A DNA stretch of 64,000 nt from Burkholderia cepacia ATCC 25416 (GCF_001411495.1 NZ_CP012981.1:2108001-2172000); one strand, 5' to 3'; shown: positions 18,120 through 26,789, counted from the stretch's first letter. Translations and numbers: made by a program. Notes: a model not told the origin generated them from the sequence alone.

Positions 18120-18321
18120 TTGGTGAGCCGTCGCATGGAGTTGGTGCTCGTGCGCCGCGTGGTGAGGCATTCCGATGGGTCGTGCACGGGAAGAGGGCGT
18201 AGCCGGCGCGGGCCGAGCGAGATACCTGGTGCACGCACGTGGTGCGGCGCGTACGGAACTGGTGCGCGTGACGAGCTGGTTGGTGCGGCGTGGTGCGCGA
18301 TGGTGCGTGGCGGGCGCACCA
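18120..18321. promoter_or_regulatory. NtrC-type enhancer region with clustered GGTGC repeats
   Basis: About nine copies of TGGTG occur in 200 bp upstream of the amtB sigma-54 promoter. One site at 18231-18245 fits the NtrC half-site spacing GCAC-N7-GTGC. A second palindrome, TGGTGCG-N7-CGCACCA, lies at 18301-18321. The distance of about 110-200 bp suits an upstream activator. Confidence 0.5.
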
Positions 18322-18341
18322 ACCGGCGCGTTAGTGGCGCA

Positions 18342-18677
18342 TTAGTGGCGCGTGAACAGCGGGGGTGGCCGGCGCAGCCGCAGCGCGCACGCCGACCAGT
18401 AGGCGGCGACGGTTGTCAGCCCGAGCGCAGCGAACGCGAGCGCCGCGAAGCCCGCGAGCGACTGGCCGTCGCCGTCGGGGCCGAGGATGCCTTGCGCGAC
18501 GATCAGCGCGGCGGTCCAGAAGCCGATCACGGCCTGCGCGAGCAGGCGCGCGGTTGCGACGCGGCGCGGGCGTCCGGATTCGGCCAGGCGGTGCGCCGAC
18601 CGCGGGCGCAGACACAGGAACAGGGTGGCGGCGAGCAATGCGGCCAGGGCGATGAGCCAGTCGACGAGGAAATCCAT
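18342..18677 (-). CDS. Small hypothetical membrane protein
   Basis: 111 residues with about three predicted hydrophobic segments (roughly residues 4-24, 48-64 and 75-97) and an Arg-rich C-terminal tail (LRLRRPPPLFTRH). It resembles no family I can name. It is co-oriented with amtB, but the 275-bp gap contains amtB's own promoter and enhancer sites, so they are probably separate transcripts. The codon use matches its neighbours, which supports a real gene. Confidence 0.6.
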   Translation of the reverse strand: MDFLVDWLIALAALLAATLFLCLRPRSAHRLAESGRPRRVATARLLAQAVIGFWTAALIVAQGILGPDGDGQSLAGFAALAFAALGLTTVAAYWSACALRLRRPPPLFTRH

Positions 18678-18870
18678 GAGAAAAAGGGGGCACGTCCGAA
18701 GCGGGTTGAAGCGTGCCCACTTTAGAGTCCTCGCGTGTGCGATTGAATCAGACGAGTCCGAAATTTAAAGCCATTTTTAATGGCGGGACGTGATTGGCCC
18801 TGTTCAACAGGCGGTATCATCGACGTCGGTCCAACCACGAGGCCGCGCCACGCGCAGCCGGAGATTGCTG

Positions 18871-19299
18871 ATGAAGATGAAGACTTCGCGGGCGCGTCGC
18901 GTGCCCGGGTCCGTACTGGCGGCCGTGGCCGCCGGTGCGCTGCTGTTGCTCGCGGGCTGCGAGAAGTCCGGTGCGCCGGTCACGCAACCCGATACGGCCG
19001 CGAGCGCGGCCGCCGATGCCGCGAACAATGCGGCCAAGGCGCTCGACCAGGTGGCGAGCACCGTCAACCAGCAGATCAACGCCGCGAAGGCCGGCATCGC
19101 GTCCGCGGCGTCGGCCGTGCCGCCGCTGTCCGCGAGCGGCCTCGCCTCCGCCGCGCAGGCGCAGATCGACGCGGCTGCTTCCGCAGTCGTCGCGCATGCG
19201 GCTTCCGAAGCCGGCGCAAAGATCGCCGAAGCCGGCAAGAAGCTGCAGCAGTGGAGCCAGCAGAATGCGTCGGGCGCCAAGCCCGCGAGCGGAGAGTGA
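18871..19299 (+). CDS. Ala-rich lipoprotein of unknown function
   Basis: 142 residues. A basic N-terminus (KMKTSRARR) and hydrophobic segment end in the lipobox LLLAGC, so a lipid-anchored periplasmic or outer-membrane protein is expected. The mature part is about one third Ala, with heptad-like Ala/Ile/Val spacing (VNQQINAAKAGIASAASA), suggesting a helical or coiled-coil rod similar in style to Lpp-type lipoproteins. The ATG at 18871 is preceded by GGAG seven bases away; an in-frame ATG follows two codons later. It lies upstream of the Rrf2 gene with a separate promoter between them. Confidence 0.75.
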   Translation: MKMKTSRARRVPGSVLAAVAAGALLLLAGCEKSGAPVTQPDTAASAAADAANNAAKALDQVASTVNQQINAAKAGIASAASAVPPLSASGLASAAQAQIDAAASAVVAHAASEAGAKIAEAGKKLQQWSQQNASGAKPASGE

Positions 19300-19322
19300 C
19301 GCGGGCTTGCATGATCCACGAA

Positions 19323-19343
19323 ATGTAATTATGATGGTTACAT
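19323..19343. promoter_or_regulatory. Rrf2-type operator, site 1
   Basis: ATGTAA-N9-TTACAT, a perfect inverted repeat 46 bases before the Rrf2 start codon. An almost identical site lies before the next gene (19930-19950). Confidence 0.65.
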
Positions 19344-19389
19344 ATGTCGCCGGCCGCAGGATGGGCCGGCGTCGTCAAGTGAGTGAGGA

Positions 19390-19845
19390 ATGAATACCAG
19401 CAGCCGGTTCGCGTTTGCCGTCCACGTGCTTGCCTTGCTGTCGATGCAGGAGGGCGTGCCGCTGTCGTCCGACATCATCGCGGGCAGCGTGAACACGAAT
19501 CCGGCGCTGATCCGCCGCTTGCTGTCGATGCTGGCGGCCGCCGGGCTGACCACGTCGCAGCTGGGCGCGGGCGGCGGTGCGCTGCTGGCGCGCGAGCCTG
19601 GCGCGATCACGCTGCTCGACGTATATCGGGCGGTCGACGATGCGCAGCTGTTCGCGCTGCACCGCGAGGCGCCGAATCCCGCGTGTCTCGTCGGGCGGCA
19701 CATCCAGGGCGCGCTGACCGACTACATCGGCGACGCGCAGCGCGCGATGGAAGCCTCGCTTGCTACGCGCACGCTGGCCGACGTCACGGCCGACGTGCTG
19801 GATCTGGAGCAGCGCACGCAACATGAGGCGCGCGCCGGCGGGTAA
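19390..19845 (+). CDS. Rrf2-family transcriptional regulator (YwnA-like)
   Basis: A 151-residue winged-helix repressor. The N-terminal helix-turn-helix region includes VPLSSDIIAGSVNTNPALIRRLLSML and the wing GLTTSQLGAGGGALLAR. There is only one cysteine (NPACLVG), so it lacks the three-Cys cluster ligand set of IscR/NsrR-type members and resembles the YwnA subgroup, which responds to thiol-reactive compounds in some bacteria. Identical palindromes before this gene and before the downstream SDR gene indicate that it controls both. The SDR gene has its own promoter after a terminator. Confidence 0.85.
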   Translation: MNTSSRFAFAVHVLALLSMQEGVPLSSDIIAGSVNTNPALIRRLLSMLAAAGLTTSQLGAGGGALLAREPGAITLLDVYRAVDDAQLFALHREAPNPACLVGRHIQGALTDYIGDAQRAMEASLATRTLADVTADVLDLEQRTQHEARAGG

Positions 19846-19895
19846 CCGGCGGCAGGGCAGGAAGCCGGACGGCGCGTTTGCGCGGCGACCGGCGC

Positions 19896-19920
19896 AACGG
19901 GGGCTTTGCCCCGTTTTTTT
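19896..19920 (+). terminator. Terminator of the Rrf2 gene
   Basis: ACGGGG (19897-19902) pairs with CCCCGT (19909-19914), and seven T residues run from 19914. It separates the regulator from the SDR gene. Confidence 0.8.
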
Positions 19921-19929
19921 CGGTCTTAT

Positions 19930-19950
19930 CTGTAATTGACTTTGTTACAT
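19930..19950. promoter_or_regulatory. Rrf2-type operator, site 2
   Basis: CTGTAATTGACTTTGTTACAT shares TGTAA-N9-TTACA with site 1 and overlaps a -35-like TTGACT. It ends 23 bases before the SDR start codon, where bound repressor would block transcription. Confidence 0.65.
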
Positions 19951-19973
19951 ATTTTGCTTACTGGAGAATCGAC

Positions 19974-20615
19974 ATGACGCAACGTACCCTGAATATCGCG
20001 CTGTTCGGCGCCACCGGCACGATCGGCTCGCGCATTGCCGCGGAAGCCGTGCGACGCGGCCATCGCGTGACCGCGCTGTCGCGCCATCCCGGCGCGGCCG
20101 GCGACGGCATCACCGCGAAGGCGGCCGATCTGTTCGACGCGGCCAGCATCGCGGCCGCGCTGCCGGGTCATGACGTCGTCGCGAGCGCATACGGCCCGAA
20201 GCAGGACGATGCGGCGAAGGTCGTCGCGGCCGCGAAAGCGCTGGTCGCCGGCACCCGCCAGGCGGGCCTGAAGCGGCTCGTGGTGGTGGGCGGCGCGGGT
20301 TCGCTCGAAATCGCGCCGGGCAAGCAGCTGGTCGACAGCGAAGGCTTTCCTGAAGCGTACAAGGCGCAGGCGCTCGCGCACCGCGATGCGCTCGGCTACC
20401 TGAAGACGGTCGACGACCTCGACTGGACGTTCTTCGCGCCGGCCGCGATGATCGCCCCGGGCGAGCGCACGGGCACGTTCCGCACGGGCGTCGGCAAGCT
20501 GATCGTGGATGCGCAGGGCAACAGCAGGATCTCGACGGAAGACTACGCGGTCGCGTTCGTCGATGCGCTCGAGCAAGGCAGCTTCGTGCGCGAGATCGCG
20601 ACGGTCGCGTATTGA
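19974..20615 (+). CDS. NAD(P)H-binding SDR-family protein under Rrf2 control
   Basis: A 213-residue Rossmann protein. The nucleotide-binding loop GATGTIG is at residues 11-17, followed by a basic patch SRHPG that favours NADP(H). The motifs [23 protein letters not shown] and [18 protein letters not shown] are typical of YwnB/NmrA-like members often paired with Rrf2 regulators. It probably reduces a reactive electrophile or quinone, but the substrate is unknown. The ATG at 19974 is preceded by GGAG eight bases upstream; the longer frame from 19878 would run through the operator and terminator and is rejected. Confidence 0.85.
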   Translation: MTQRTLNIALFGATGTIGSRIAAEAVRRGHRVTALSRHPGAAGDGITAKAADLFDAASIAAALPGHDVVASAYGPKQDDAAKVVAAAKALVAGTRQAGLKRLVVVGGAGSLEIAPGKQLVDSEGFPEAYKAQALAHRDALGYLKTVDDLDWTFFAPAAMIAPGERTGTFRTGVGKLIVDAQGNSRISTEDYAVAFVDALEQGSFVREIATVAY

Positions 20616-20825
20616 GCGGCGCGCCGGCCGGCGCGTGAGCATCGGGCCGGTCGCGACGTGCAGGAACGCCAGGCGATTCCACCTTGACGGGCGGGATCGC
20701 CTGTTTCGTCTGGAGCGGGCCGCGTGCCGGCGGACTCACCCGTCCCGCGCGTGTACCGGATCGGTATTTATACCGGTCGACGCGGCGAGGCGGTTTTCAT
20801 ATTGTTCCCCGTTGTGCAGGATGAA

Positions 20826-20840
20826 TAGAATAAATTTCTA
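20826..20840. promoter_or_regulatory. Lrp-box-like palindrome
   Basis: TAGAATAAATTTCTA matches the Lrp consensus YAGHAWATTWTDCTR at 13 of 15 positions. It lies 20 bases before the AsnC-family start codon, so autoregulation is likely. Confidence 0.5.
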
Positions 20841-20859
20841 TCTACGAGGGACTGGAGAA

Positions 20860-21330
20860 ATGGACGCCATCGATCGCAAGCTGCTGGAGCTGTTGCAGGC
20901 GGATGCCACGCTGCCGATCGCGGAACTGGCACAGCGCGTGAACCTGTCGCAGACGCCGTGCTGGAAGCGCGTGCAGCGGCTCAAGGAAACCGGCGCGATT
21001 CGCGCGCAGGTTGCGCTGTGCGATCCGCGCAAGCTTGGGGTCGGCACGACCGTGTTCGTCGCGATTCGGACGAACCAGCACACCGAGGAATGGGCGCAGC
21101 GGTTCACGCAGGCCGTGCGCGACATGCCGGAAGTGGTCGAGGTGTACCGGATGAGCGGCGAGACCGACTATCTGTTGCGCGTCGTGGTGGCCGGCATCGA
21201 CGATTACGACCGCGTCTACAAGCAGCTGATTCGTACGGTGCCGCTGTTCGACGTCAGCTCGTCGTTCGCGATGGAGCAGATCAAGTATTCGACCGCGCTG
21301 CCCGTGCGCGACCTTGCCGAGCCGGCGTAG
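20860..21330 (+). CDS. Lrp/AsnC-family transcriptional regulator
   Basis: 156 residues. An N-terminal helix-turn-helix (MDAIDRKLLELLQADATLPIAELAQRVNLSQTPCWKRVQRL in outline: DRKLLELLQ, then the recognition helix SQTPCWKRVQ) precedes an RAM/AsnC_trans_reg ligand domain (about residues 65-145) with VEVYRMSGETDYLLRVV. It is a DNA-binding amino-acid-responsive regulator. The ATG at 20860 has GGAGAA just before it; an in-frame ATG at 20821 would include the Lrp-like palindrome in the coding region. The target is unknown. The gene converges on the fbpC-like gene. Confidence 0.88.
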   Translation: MDAIDRKLLELLQADATLPIAELAQRVNLSQTPCWKRVQRLKETGAIRAQVALCDPRKLGVGTTVFVAIRTNQHTEEWAQRFTQAVRDMPEVVEVYRMSGETDYLLRVVVAGIDDYDRVYKQLIRTVPLFDVSSSFAMEQIKYSTALPVRDLAEPA

Positions 21331-21347
21331 CGCGGCAATGAAACGGC

Positions 21348-21368
21348 GCGGGCGTGCAGCGCGCCCGC
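21348..21368. terminator. Hairpin between convergent Lrp and ABC genes
   Basis: GCGGGCG and CGCCCGC form a 7-bp stem with loop TGCAGCG. There is no T-run. It could serve both convergent transcripts. Confidence 0.4.
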
Positions 21369-21372
21369 GGGT

Positions 21373-22146
21373 TCAGCGGCCGCGCGCCAGTGCGCGTGCG
21401 CGCTCGTCGGCCAGTGCGTCGCGGCGCACGAAATCCGCGACGAACGGGCTGGCCGGATGGTGATGCAGTGCGTACGGCGTATCCCATTGCGCGAGCTGGC
21501 CATCCTTCATCACGCCGATCCGGTCGGCGATCGCGAAGGCTTCCGCCTGGTTGTGCGTGACGAGGATCGCGGTGTGGCCCGTGCGTTTCAGGATGTCGCG
21601 CAGCTCGAACGCGAGCCGCTCGCGCGTATCGACGTCGAGATTCGAGAACGGCTCGTCGAGCAGCAGCAGTTCCGGTGACGGCGCGAGCGCACGGGCGAGT
21701 GCGACGCGTTGCTGCTGGCCGCCCGACAACTCGTGCGGATAGGCGCTGCCGGAATCGGCGAGGCCGACGAGATCGAGCATTTCCGCGACACGCATGCGCC
21801 GTTCGGTCTTCGGCATGCGCCGCAAACCGAACGCGACGTTGTCGGCCGCGCTGAGGTGCGGAAACAGCGCGTAATCCTGGAACATCATGCCGATGCGGCG
21901 CCGCTCGGGCGGCACGTCGAGCGACGGCGCCGCGACGGGCGCGCCGTCCAGCACGATGCGCCCCATGCGCACCGGTTCGAAGCCGGCGATCGCGCGCAGC
22001 ACGGTGGTCTTGCCGCAGCCCGACGCACCGAGCAGGCAGCCGATGTCGCCGCGCGGCAGCGCGAGGCTCAGGCCGTCGACCACCGTGCGGCGGCCGTGCG
22101 GCGTGTCGTATGCGAGGCAGAGGTCATCGAGTTCGAGCAGGTTCAC
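21373..22146 (-). CDS. fbpC: Fe(III) ABC importer ATP-binding protein, FbpC-like
   Basis: 257 residues. Walker A GASGCGKTT is at 40-48, the Q-loop at MMFQDYALFP, the signature LSGGQQQR at 140-147, and Walker B LLLLDEPFSNLD near 160-170. It energises ferric-iron uptake through the two-domain permease directly upstream, four bases away. At 257 residues it lacks most of the C-terminal regulatory extension found in longer FbpC proteins of about 350 residues. Putrescine- or sulfate-type transport is less likely because the binding protein is iron-type. Confidence 0.87.
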   Translation of the reverse strand: MNLLELDDLCLAYDTPHGRRTVVDGLSLALPRGDIGCLLGASGCGKTTVLRAIAGFEPVRMGRIVLDGAPVAAPSLDVPPERRRIGMMFQDYALFPHLSAADNVAFGLRRMPKTERRMRVAEMLDLVGLADSGSAYPHELSGGQQQRVALARALAPSPELLLLDEPFSNLDVDTRERLAFELRDILKRTGHTAILVTHNQAEAFAIADRIGVMKDGQLAQWDTPYALHHHPASPFVADFVRRDALADERARALARGR

Positions 22147-22150
22147 GGTG

Positions 22151-23839
22151 TCAGGCTCCGATCTTGTGGCGGGTGCGGGCGAGCAGGATCACGGGCACGA
22201 GCCCGGCCAGCACGATCGCGAGGGCGGCGACCGCGCCTTCCTCGTAGGTGCCGCGCGCCGCTTCCGCATACAGCCAGGTGGCGAGCGTGTCGAAGTTCAG
22301 CGGACGCAGCAGCAGCGTCGCCGGCAATTCCTTCATGGCGTCGACGAACACCAGCAGTGCGCTCGTGGTGAGCGCGGGCCGCAGCAGCGGCAGGTGCACG
22401 CGGCGCAGCGTGCCGCCGGCCGTTTCGCCGAGCGAGCGCGCCGCCTGTTCCAGCGACGGCGGGATGCGCGCGAGGCCGGCCTCGATGCTGCCGGCCGGGA
22501 TCGCGAGAAAACGCACCGTGTAGGCGATCACGAGCGCGGCCGCCGAGCCCATCAGCAGCAGCCCGTCGCGGCCGAGTGCCGCGCCGAACAGCCGGTCGGC
22601 CGCCGCGAACGGGATCAGCAGGCCGATCGCGAGCACGGTGCCGGGCACCGCATAACCGAGGCTCGCGATTCTCGCGCACACGCGGGCCGGGCCCGCGCCT
22701 GCGCTGTCGCGTTGCGCGCGCGCGGCCCATGCGACGACGAGCCCGCACGCGAGTGTCGCGACGGTGGCGGCGGTGGCGATCGTCAGCGTGTTCGCGAGCC
22801 CCGTCATCAGTTGCGCGGACACGCCGCCGACGAGATGCAGCCGCTTGGCCGTCTCGACCGCGAGATACGCGGCCGGCGCGCCGAAGCCGAGCAGCACGGG
22901 CAGCCAGCCGAGCACGGCGGCGCCCCATGCGGCCGTGCCCGTCAGGCGGCGCGGCGCGATCGGCCGCATGCGCCGGCCGTGCGCATAGCGCTGGCGGCGG
23001 CGCCCGTAGCGTTCGAGCACGATCATGCCCACGACGATCGCGAGCATCGCGAGCGCGATCTGTGCGGCGCCGGCAAGATCGGACCGCGTGATCCATGTCG
23101 TGTAGACGGATACCGTCAGCGTCTGCACGCCGAGGAATTCCGATGCGCCGATATCGTTCAGCGTTTCGAGCAGCGCGAGGCTCACGCCGACCGCGATCGC
23201 GGGCCGCGCGAGCGGCACGACGACGCGCCAGAACGTGGCGATGCGTCCCGCGCCGAGCGTGCGCGCGGCTTCGAGCAGGCTCGCGGACTGCGTGACGAAC
23301 ATCGCACGCGTGCTCAGGTAAACATAGGGATACAGCACGAAGCCGAGTACGAAGATCGCGCCGGGCAGCGAGCGCAGGTCGGGCAGGCGGAACTGGCGCG
23401 GGCTGTCGAAGCCGAGCAGCCAGCGGACCGCGCCCTGTACGGGGCCGATCGGGTGCAGCAGGTCGAGATACGCGAACGCGACGATGTAGGTGGGAACCGC
23501 GAGCGGCAGCAGCAGTGCCCATGTGAGCACGCGGCGGCCGGGAAAGTCGTATGCGGTGACGAGCCACGCGCAGCCGGTTCCGACGATCGACACGATCGTG
23601 CCGACGCCCGCGAGCAGCAGCAGCGTATTGACGAGCGCCTGCGGCAGCACGAATTCGGCGAGATGCCGCCAGTGCGCGAGATCGGCGTCGAACGCGGCGG
23701 CCACGAGCACCGCGAGCGGCGCCGCGACCGCCGCGGCGATCGCCAGCGCCGCGAGCAGCCACAGGCTGCCCGCGCGCGGCAGCAGGCGCGGCCGGCACGC
23801 CACGCGGCGCGCGCCGGCGGTGGTTGCGTCAGTTGTCAA
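22151..23839 (-). CDS. fbpB: Fe(III) ABC importer permease, fused two-domain FbpB-like
   Basis: 562 residues with about 12 TM helices: two BPD_transp_1 domains in one chain. Each has its EAA loop for contact with the ATPase (EAARTLGAGRIATFWRVVVP near residue 195 and EQAARSLGETAGGTLRRVHLP near 470). This fused layout is characteristic of FbpB/SfuB-type ferric permeases. The start overlaps the end of the binding-protein gene by 11 bases, and the stop is four bases from the ATPase gene, so translation is coupled. Confidence 0.9.
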   Translation of the reverse strand: MTTDATTAGARRVACRPRLLPRAGSLWLLAALAIAAAVAAPLAVLVAAAFDADLAHWRHLAEFVLPQALVNTLLLLAGVGTIVSIVGTGCAWLVTAYDFPGRRVLTWALLLPLAVPTYIVAFAYLDLLHPIGPVQGAVRWLLGFDSPRQFRLPDLRSLPGAIFVLGFVLYPYVYLSTRAMFVTQSASLLEAARTLGAGRIATFWRVVVPLARPAIAVGVSLALLETLNDIGASEFLGVQTLTVSVYTTWITRSDLAGAAQIALAMLAIVVGMIVLERYGRRRQRYAHGRRMRPIAPRRLTGTAAWGAAVLGWLPVLLGFGAPAAYLAVETAKRLHLVGGVSAQLMTGLANTLTIATAATVATLACGLVVAWAARAQRDSAGAGPARVCARIASLGYAVPGTVLAIGLLIPFAAADRLFGAALGRDGLLLMGSAAALVIAYTVRFLAIPAGSIEAGLARIPPSLEQAARSLGETAGGTLRRVHLPLLRPALTTSALLVFVDAMKELPATLLLRPLNFDTLATWLYAEAARGTYEEGAVAALAIVLAGLVPVILLARTRHKIGA

Positions 23840-24872
23840 AACCGACCTTGTCGACGAGCTGGCTCGCCTGCTTGCGATGCTTCGCGATGTCCGCCAGCGG
23901 CAGCGGGTCGATCTTCAGCGTCCCGAAGCCGGCGATCACCGGATCGAGTTTCACGTTCGCGCGCACCGGGTATTCGTAGTTCGCCTGCGCATACAGCGCC
24001 TGCGCTTCCGGCGACACGAGGTATTCGAGCAGTTTCACTGCGTTGGCCTTGTGCGGCGCGTGCTTCGCGACCGTCGCGCCGCTGATGTTGACGTGCGTGC
24101 CGCCGCTCTTCGCGTTCGCGAACGTCGGCCGCACGACCTTGATCGCATCGCCCCACTTGCGTGCGTCGCTGCCGGGCTCCGCATTCTTCATGTGGCCGAC
24201 GTAGTAAGCATTCGCGAGGCCGACGTCGCAGATGCCGCCGAGGATGTCGCGTGCGACGTCGCGGTCGCCGCCCGTCGCCTTGCGCGCGAGGTTCGCCTTC
24301 ACGCCGCGCAGCCACTTCTCGGTCGCGGCTTCGCCGTCGTGCGCGATCATCGCCGCGACGAGCGCCGTGTTGTACGGATGCTGGCCCGAGCGGATGCAGA
24401 CCTTGCCCTTCCATTTCGGATCGGCGAGATCCTCGTAGCGGAACGCATCGACCTTCAGGTCCTTCTCGACGTACAGCACGCGATCGCGCAGCGACAGCGC
24501 GTACCAGTCGCCGTTCGCGCCGCGCAGGTTCGCGGGAATCGCGTCGTCGAGCGTCTTCGAGCGCACCGGCTGCGTGAGCCCGCCGTCGACGAGATCGAGC
24601 AGGTTGCCGACGTCGACCGTCATCAGCACGTCGGCCGGCGACTGCGCACCCTCCGCCTTCACGCGCTCGAGCAGGCCGTCCTTCACGAACACCGTATTGA
24701 CCTTGACGCCGCTCTGCTTCGTGAACGCTTCGATGAGCGGCTGGATCAGCTTCGGTTCGCGGGTGGTGTACAGGCTGACTTCCTCGGCCGCATGAGCCGG
24801 CGGCGCGAAGGCAGCGGCGGCAAGGGCGAGGGCGCCGGCGAGCGGCAGCAGGCGGGTGCGCGGATTCGACAT
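23829..24872 (-). CDS. fbpA: Fe(III)-binding periplasmic protein, FbpA/FutA-like
   Basis: 347 residues with a Sec signal peptide (cleavage after AHA, residue 28) and a bilobal extracellular solute-binding fold. The adjacent tyrosines in NAYYVGHMKN (223-224) are the conserved iron ligands of FbpA/FutA proteins, and VSLYTTREP is the usual first strand. It captures ferric iron in the periplasm and delivers it to FbpB. First gene of the operon. A Fur-like palindrome lies about 115 bases upstream, so iron-repressed expression is expected. Confidence 0.9.
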   Translation of the reverse strand: MSNPRTRLLPLAGALALAAAAFAPPAHAAEEVSLYTTREPKLIQPLIEAFTKQSGVKVNTVFVKDGLLERVKAEGAQSPADVLMTVDVGNLLDLVDGGLTQPVRSKTLDDAIPANLRGANGDWYALSLRDRVLYVEKDLKVDAFRYEDLADPKWKGKVCIRSGQHPYNTALVAAMIAHDGEAATEKWLRGVKANLARKATGGDRDVARDILGGICDVGLANAYYVGHMKNAEPGSDARKWGDAIKVVRPTFANAKSGGTHVNISGATVAKHAPHKANAVKLLEYLVSPEAQALYAQANYEYPVRANVKLDPVIAGFGTLKIDPLPLADIAKHRKQASQLVDKVGFDN

Positions 24873-24987
24873 GAAGACTCCGGAGGGGCAGGTGGACGAA
24901 GGGAGCGTTCCGGGGCGCGCCTGCCGCTCGAGCGACCCGGAATATTACAAAATGAAAGACTCGGGATTCTAGATCGAAATGGGAACC

Positions 24988-25007
24988 GTTATCAAATGAA
25001 AGATAAC
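24988..25007. promoter_or_regulatory. Fur-box-like palindrome upstream of fbpA
   Basis: GTTATC-N8-GATAAC, a perfect inverted repeat resembling half-sites of the Fur consensus (GATAAT repeats). A related stretch, CAAAATGAAAGA, recurs about 45 bases nearer to fbpA, where the promoter would be. Confidence 0.5.
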
Positions 25008-25114
25008 GACGAGCAGGCGGAGGACGGGAAAGGGGTGCGGAAACGGGGCGTCGCGGGACGGGCGCAAGCGCGTAGAATGCCCGCTTCGATGAATTTGACG
25101 GAGTCGCCCCGACC

Positions 25115-25276
25115 ATGAACGATCAGCGCAAGAAGAACCCAGTCCGCAACGTGAGCATCCTGATCGTCGTGGCCGTGCTGCTCGTGATCGGGACGATCCT
25201 GTACAACGCGATTTCGCAGAAGCACGCGTACGACGAAGCCCATCCGGCCGAGGCCGCGAGCGCCGCATCGCACTGA
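25115..25276 (+). CDS. 53-residue single-span membrane protein
   Basis: A short reading frame: a basic N-terminus (MNDQRKKNPVRN), one TM helix (VSILIVVAVLLVIGTILYNA in its core), and an Ala/His-rich tail. Topology should be N-in by the positive-inside rule. GGAG lies ten bases upstream. A nine-codon reading frame (MNLTESPRP) starts at 25089 and its stop codon overlaps this ATG as ATGA, which suggests translational coupling or a leader peptide. No family is recognised. It is not adjacent to any co-oriented gene and diverges from fbpA. Confidence 0.6.
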   Translation: MNDQRKKNPVRNVSILIVVAVLLVIGTILYNAISQKHAYDEAHPAEAASAASH

Positions 25277-25383
25277 CGTGCCGATGCGCGGCCCGGCGGG
25301 CCGCGCACGTGGCGTCGAGGTGAAGGGGACGAGTGCCCGGCTGTTGGCGCGGCGGATGCCGCGCGGAGCCGGGAACGAAGCGG

Positions 25384-25399
25384 GCGCCGGAACCGGCGC
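25384..25399. terminator. Short palindrome between convergent genes
   Basis: GCGCCGG and CCGGCGC flank AA between the small membrane protein and the ProY-like permease. Weak terminator candidate with no T-run. Confidence 0.3.
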
Positions 25400-25424
25400 G
25401 CCGCGTACGCCGGTCAGCCGTGCG

Positions 25425-26789
25425 TCAACGTGACGCAGGTGCGAATTTCGGGCGGATCCGTGCGTAGAACACGACCGCGAGCAGCGTGAGCCACGCCGCG
25501 CCGACATACAGCGCGACACGCGTGTCCTCGAACCAGCCGAGCATCACGATCACGAAGCCCATGAACGCGATCGTCAGCGCCGGCGCGACCGGCCACAACG
25601 GCACCTTGAACTTCAGCGCCGCGACTTCGGCGCTCGACAGCCGGCGGCGCATCGCGACCTGCGACAGCAGGATCATCAGCCAGACCCACACGGTCGCGAA
25701 CGTCGCGATTGCCGCGACCATCAGGAACACGTCCTTCGGCATCAGGTAGTTGAGCAGCACGCCGGCGAGCAGCGCGACCGCCATCACGAGCACCGTGACC
25801 CACGGCACGCCGTGCCGCGAGGTCGTCATCAGCACGCGCGGTGCCTGGCCCTGGCGCGCCATCCCGAACATCATCCGGCCCGCGCCGAAGATGTCGCTGT
25901 TGATCGCGGAGATCGCCGCGCTGATCACGACCAGGTTGAGGATCGTCGCGGCCGACTTCACGCCGAGCGCGGAGAAGATCTGCACGAACGGGCTGCCGTC
26001 GCTGCCGACACCCGTCCACGGGCTGATCGACATCAGCACGACCATCGTCAGCACGTAGAACAGCAGGATGCGCGCGGGCACCGCGTTGATCGCGCGCGGA
26101 ATCACGCGCTCCGGATCCTTGGCTTCGGCGCTCATCCCGATCACCTCGATCCCGCCGTACGCGAAGATCACGACCGACAGCGACGCGATCAGCCCGCCGA
26201 CGCCGTTCGGGAGGAAGCCGCCATGGTTCCACAGGTTCGCGAACGTCGGCACGTCGGCCGAATGGCCGAAGTGCATGCCGGTCAGCAGGATCGCCACGCC
26301 GCCGCCGATCATCGCGACGATCGCGCCGACCTTGATGATCGACAGCCAGAACTCGAGTTCGCCGAACACCTTCACGTGGCACAGGTTCAGCCCGCAGATG
26401 ATCGCGACGACGCCGAGCACCCAGATCCATTGCGGGACATCCGGAAACCAGAAGCCCATGTAGATGCCGAACGCCGTGATGTCGGCGATCGCGACGATCA
26501 CCATTTCGAGCGTGTAGGTCCAGCCGGTGACGAAGCCGGCAAACGGGCCGAGGTTCTCGGTCGCATAGTGGCCGAACGAGCCGGCGACGGGTTCGCGCAC
26601 GGCCATCTCGCCGAGCGCGCGCATCACCATGTAGACGGCCGCGCCGCCCAGGATGTACGCCAGGATCACGGCCGGGCCCGCGAGCTGGATCGCGGACGCC
26701 GAACCGTAGAACAGACCCGTGCCGATCGCCGAACCCAGCGCGAGAAAGCGGATGTGCCGCGCGCTCAGGTGGCGCTGCAAGTTTTTCAT
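25425..26789 (-). CDS. proY: Amino-acid permease, ProY-like (APC superfamily)
   Basis: 454 residues with 12 TM helices. It is close to E. coli ProY throughout: [20 protein letters not shown] at the start, [53 protein letters not shown] and [24 protein letters not shown] are all recognisable. It imports a neutral amino acid, probably proline (or histidine, as some relatives sit with hut genes), by proton symport. The ATG at 26789 has GGAG six bases upstream. The open frame continues further upstream but without family similarity. Confidence 0.88.
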   Translation of the reverse strand: MKNLQRHLSARHIRFLALGSAIGTGLFYGSASAIQLAGPAVILAYILGGAAVYMVMRALGEMAVREPVAGSFGHYATENLGPFAGFVTGWTYTLEMVIVAIADITAFGIYMGFWFPDVPQWIWVLGVVAIICGLNLCHVKVFGELEFWLSIIKVGAIVAMIGGGVAILLTGMHFGHSADVPTFANLWNHGGFLPNGVGGLIASLSVVIFAYGGIEVIGMSAEAKDPERVIPRAINAVPARILLFYVLTMVVLMSISPWTGVGSDGSPFVQIFSALGVKSAATILNLVVISAAISAINSDIFGAGRMMFGMARQGQAPRVLMTTSRHGVPWVTVLVMAVALLAGVLLNYLMPKDVFLMVAAIATFATVWVWLMILLSQVAMRRRLSSAEVAALKFKVPLWPVAPALTIAFMGFVIVMLGWFEDTRVALYVGAAWLTLLAVVFYARIRPKFAPASR

